The notes under the pieces: model-generated
What the model saw: the letters and a program-made list of their open reading frames with translations, nothing else
What the model was told of the DNA's origin: nothing
Databases searched by the model: none
Position numbers and translations under genes: made by a program
Shown here: piece after piece, positions 60,473 to 64,000 of the stretch
Layout of the letters: each line of letters opens with the position of its first letter
Position numbering within the stretch: position 1 is the first letter of the stretch
Source of the DNA: Harmothoe impar
Taxonomy: Eukaryota; Annelida; Polychaeta; Phyllodocida; Polynoidae
Direction: 5' to 3'
NCBI GenBank assembly: GCA_947462335.1
Contig: OX381717.1
Location: 21,071,166-21,135,165, forward strand
DNA length: 64,000 nucleotides

Positions 60473-61586
60473 ACACCTAACCCTTTAAGGGCCGCATTTT
60501 ACACTGTGCGGCCCTTAACGGGTCGCAAAGAATAAATATGGGAGATATATATGCCCATATGCTTTTTTAGAATTATGGCTGCCCCAGCACCTCAGGAATT
60601 CAGACCTATATATACGGCCAAGATACAGAAAATGTTTCCCATATAGGATGAGGAAAAAACGTATTGGTGAGAAAATTCCCAGATAGGATGAGGAAAAACA
60701 CTTTTCCCCCGTATGCAGCATACGGAGCAAAAAACCAATGGGGAAAAACAGCATCCAGGTCAAAAGGTCGCCTGGAAAACGGCCCAGCTCGTCAGGCCGC
60801 CGAAAACCCCTCTGCAGTCACATCTAGACAGCCAGAAATTCTCCACCTAGCAGGCGATTACAGTTGTAAGCTATATATTTACATAATTTTTAAGATAACC
60901 TCCACAAACCGTAACTTCAATGACTGTATCTTGAGTTCTTCAACGTTTCCTAGGAGTTTCAGGTGTTATTAGATAATCATGTACATGGTCTCAGCATTTC
61001 AGATCTGTATGATCTTCAGAAGATTATGAGTAATTGGTGAAACATCATGGCCAATACTATGCGAAATGCATGATGGGTAACAGTAATTATTTATTAAGTC
61101 ATTCAGGCAATCAGAATACAATAGTCCCTTTTACGAATGAATGAATTATTCTAAAGGTGACCTTTTTCCACATTTAACAACCTTACATTACAAGTAACGA
61201 CACACAACCTTATTCATAATAACATAAACATCTTATTGGTTAGTAAATAGACAACCACCTGGAAGGCGTTTTATCGTATCATACCTTGTGTATAAACGCT
61301 GGTAGACAATAGCCATCACAGTACAGAGCTGGCTGGGTGCCAGAGGTGAAGAATAATGGTTTAGGTCCACATGACCTTCACCATTTGGCTTGCGATCTCC
61401 ATTCCCTTATATATATATATGAGAGGAGTTGAGGCCAGCATGACTTAGCCTCTAGGTGGCAGCACCAACACAGCCCGGAATTAATGGATCCACACAGGGG
61501 AGAAACCTCTCTTGTGTTGCCTACCATGTACAGTGGCTGCACCAACACAGCCCATACAGAGCTGGCGAAAATGCCCCCTTTTTAAA

Positions 61587-61590
<4 letters not shown>

Positions 61591-61628
<38 letters not shown>
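61591..61628. repeat. TA microsatellite
   Basis: Just under 40 bp of TA repeat. Confidence 0.9.
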
Positions 61629-61631
<3 letters not shown>

Positions 61632-61927
61632 AAAAAAATTGCCCTAGAATTATTTTAACGAATGGATAAGTGAAGTCCAACTTCTACCTTTATAATTTAA
61701 AAAAAAAATTAAAAAATTGATTTTCAAAGAAATTATACAAAAAAATGTCTTTACTTCTGTAACTTGGTAAATAATGGCCCTACAGAGCTGAAACACAGCT
61801 GCCCACAGACTCCTCGTGTATAAACGGTGGTAGACAATAGCTATCAGAGTACACAGCTGGCTGGGCGCCAGAGGTGAAAAAAAACACTCCAAATCCAGTG
61901 CCTTTCCCGACCTTTCCTACAGTGTAA

Positions 61928-62706
61928 AAAATATCCGTAAAAATTACGGTGAATCACTGGCATCACTGAATGCCGACCGTTTCCTGTTTTTTTTACGGTC
62001 ACCGTATTTTGTTTTCCCCCGTATATTTTACAGGCCTTTCCCATTGTATTTTTACGGTGATTCATCATTATTATACGATGATTCTCTGCTATTCAATGAT
62101 GATCATATTTGTTTATGAATTCATTGTTATATATTTTGTAATATCATCTTAATTCCAGGCCTGTATACATATATATATATATTAGGCCTGAGAAGCATAA
62201 TTGAGTGCCTCATAGCAATATACAATTACAATCCATGAGCAAAAGGTACTCTAGGATTGTTACAAAGAAACTCTGACAACAGTCTCAATATGTATAATTC
62301 TAATCACCACAACATGGGTGTTTATACTATTCTTACTAGTGTCCAGGGTCTCAAAAAAGGAAATTATATATATTTTTTATCTTTAATATGCCAAAGGCTT
62401 CAATTTTTATTGTGTAATTAATGAGATAGTTGGATATCTTTATAAATCTAACACAATTATGTACACTTTTAGTTGATAGCTTCCACTAAAGTCTCTCTAT
62501 CAAACCAAGCTGCCACCTGGTGAGCAAACTTTTAATGTGAGATTCACCGTAAATGAAAATACATTGTTTCACTGTACTGGTTTACGGATGTTCAATGTAG
62601 AAGTAATGAGTTTTACAGTGTCTCACCGTAAATCACAATTATGGTGATACACTGTCAAATTTAGCATTGATTCTCCGTAATTTCAACGGAAATTTTTCAC
62701 AGTGTA
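61928..62706. mobile_element. TA-flanked MITE inserted in a minisatellite
   Basis: The left terminus CAGTGTAAAAAATATCCGTA begins near 61921. The right terminus, read inward on the other strand, is CACTGTGAAAAATTTCCGTT and begins at about 62704. Both continue with AAATTACGG, giving about 30 bp of inverted repeat, flanked by TA. The interior repeats TTACGGTGA.TCA words. The left flank (TTTCCCGACCTTTCC) and right flank (TCTCTTCCCCGACCTCTCCT) are both 21-bp-array sequence, so the element entered the array. TA duplication fits a Tc1/mariner-type mobiliser. Confidence 0.75.
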
Positions 62707-62800
62707 TCTCTTCCCCGACCTCTCCTGTCTCTTCCCCGACCTCTCCTGTCTCTTCCCCAACCTCTCCTGTCTCTTCCCCGACCTCTCCTGTCTCTTCCCT
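62706..62800. repeat. 21-bp minisatellite TCTCTTCCCCGACCTCTCCTG
   Basis: Four to five nearly identical 21-bp units directly right of the TA-flanked MITE; a single diverged unit remains left of it. Confidence 0.85.
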
Positions 62801-63050
62801 GACATTCCCAAACATATGGACCCAATTTATACTCTCCCCGACCTACCTCCGTATGTGTATTCATATTATGACGTCACAGAGAGAATTCCCTAGGGTTTCC
62901 CGGTAGGTAGACTGGTTTTTGCACATTTTTCTAAAAGAGACAGGTGACAATTTCCGTATCTTGAGATGGCCGTATGTTTGATGCCGTATGTTGATATTTT
63001 GTATAAAAAGATGGTATCTGGAGGGTATCCGGAGGGTCAACTGAAAAAAA

Positions 63051-63225
63051 GTACTTTTGGTGTATAATTGCCGCATCTTGACCGCATCTTGCAGCCGCAT
63101 GTGGGGTTTTATATCAACATGCGGGGAAACACCTTCCTGGAAGGCATTTCACCGTATCTTCATATAAGACCCAACATGCGGCTGCAAGATGCGGTCAAGA
63201 TGCGGCAATTATACACCAGAAGTAC
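63051..63225. repeat. Long hairpin with arms of about 55 bp
   Basis: TTGGTGTATAATTGCCGCAT..CTTGCAGCCGCATGT (left) and ACATGCGGCTGCAAG..ATGCGGCAATTATACACCA (right) pair almost perfectly around a loop of about 65 bp. Probably a palindromic MITE. Confidence 0.75.
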
Positions 63226-63434
63226 AATCTTTATCATCGTGACTCCCATTGCCTACCTCCTCCTCGGTCAACTCACCTTCGGATGGATCATCGCTGTATG
63301 ACACATTGAGGTTTTTCTCCAGTGTGGTACTACCTGAGCTATCCGCCTCGATGGGAGGCTGCGTCTCATGCATCATGCCATCATTAAAGGGTGAAGGGCC
63401 ACATTCTACACTGTGCGGCCCTTAAAGGGTCCCC

Positions 63435-63955
63435 TTCCCATTTCCCTGACATTGCCAGTGTACTCCCCGACCTCCCCTCCCCCTTCCCTGACATTGCCAG
63501 TGTACTCCCCGACCTCCCCTCTCCCTTTCTTGACATTGCCAGTGTACTCCCCGACCTCCCCTCCCCCTTCCCTGACATTGCCAGTGTACTCCCCGACCTC
63601 CCCTCCCCCTTCCCTGACATTGCCAGTGTACTCCCCGACCTCCCCTCCCCCTTCCCTGACATTGCCAGTGTACTCCCCGACCTCCCCTCCCCCTTCCCTG
63701 ACATTGCCAGTGTACTCCCCGACCTCCCCTCCCCCTTCCCTGACATTGCCAGTGTACTCCCCGACCTCCCCTCCCCCTTCCCTGACATTGCCAGTGTACT
63801 CCCCGACCTCCCCTCTCCCTTTCCTGACATTGCCAGTCCCTTCCCAGACCTCCCCTGTCCCTTCCCAACATTGCCAGTCCCTTCCCGACCTCCCCGTCCC
63901 TTCCCCGACCTCCCCTGTCTCTTGCCTGACCTCCCCTGTCTGTTCCAACACCATG
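63435..63955. repeat. 42-bp minisatellite, a dimer of the 21-bp unit
   Basis: About nine tandem 42-bp units alternate TTCCCTGACATTGCCAGTGT with CTCCCCGACCTCCCCTCCC, decaying to single 21-bp-like units after 63830. The four long open frames on both strands reflect the stop-free repeat. Confidence 0.9.
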
Positions 63956-64000
63956 TCCTGACATCATACACCGTGTCCACATGTCCAGTACCAACATGCG

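Larger units (their letters stand above)
58950..64000. other. Gene-free, repeat-dense right end
   Basis: I see no exon chain with protein resemblance on either strand. The stretch is built from repeated transposon-like segments. The block containing CGCCATTAATTATATAAACA..CCGTATG (about 59650-59760) recurs inverted and diverged at about 62815-62930. A hairpin word AAGGGCCGCA..TGCGGCCCTT occurs at 60487-60517 and, altered, at 63394-63423. An 80-bp segment with GTGTATAAACG.TGGTAGACAA is present at about 61290 and 61815. Minisatellites and MITEs are listed separately. Confidence 0.6.

Noticed and set aside
63384..63997. Four overlapping frames of 182-198 codons on both strands
   Set aside because: Stop-free 42-bp tandem repeat; composition follows the repeat unit.

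Overview
The window is animal genomic DNA. Its genes have many small exons with GT-AG introns, TATA and AATAAA signals, abundant micro- and minisatellites, and non-autonomous DNA transposons in almost every gap. A perilipin gene, a CARD/NACHT receptor and a homeodomain/HMG protein, with short introns and many poly-G/poly-C tracts, suggest an invertebrate deuterostome. A lancelet (Branchiostoma-like) is my best guess, from general character rather than a diagnostic marker.

Layout. (1) 1-3.3 kb: repeats, a fold-back element and one weak small-gene candidate. (2) 3.3-13.0 kb, minus strand: a perilipin (lipid-droplet coat) gene with a TATA promoter near 13.01 kb and coding exons from 12398 down to about 7013. 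Below it are minus-strand, phase-0 exons for a Pro/Ser/Glu-rich heptapeptide-repeat protein (5492-3282), either a separate gene or an alternative 3' end. (3) 13.0-27.0 kb: no gene seen; nested or inverted MITE-like families and an odd scatter of one 20-bp motif at 22.3-24.0 kb. (4) 27.05-44.9 kb, plus strand: a 26-exon gene for a receptor-like protein of about 2,528 residues. It has a short basic N-terminal tail, five tandem CARDs (each split over two phase-0 exons), a CARD remnant, a NACHT NTPase with a degenerate Walker B, then ten tandem copies of an unrecognised module of about 130 residues. Each module is one phase 2-2 exon and they stand where leucine-rich repeats usually sit. This is the best candidate for an undescribed system. 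(5) 45.6-58.7 kb, plus strand: a 12-exon gene for a 524-residue, probably nuclear, protein with a homeodomain-like helix-turn-helix, an HMG-box-like domain, Pro/Ser/Thr tandem repeats, an acidic ETESTM repeat and a C-terminal domain that may be Tudor-like. Its introns hold a fold-back element and a 2.2-kb 16-bp minisatellite. (6) 58.7-64.0 kb: no gene seen; related 21/42-bp minisatellites in repeated transposon-like sequence, one array split by a TA-flanked MITE.

Exon chains were built by hand from splice signals, phase continuity and protein resemblance. Every listed junction keeps the reading frame. No transcript or database evidence was available. The three main genes have no obvious joint function: lipid storage, a cytosolic sensor/adaptor and DNA binding. 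The CARD, NACHT and module blocks belong to one protein and plausibly form a signalling, oligomerisation and sensing chain.
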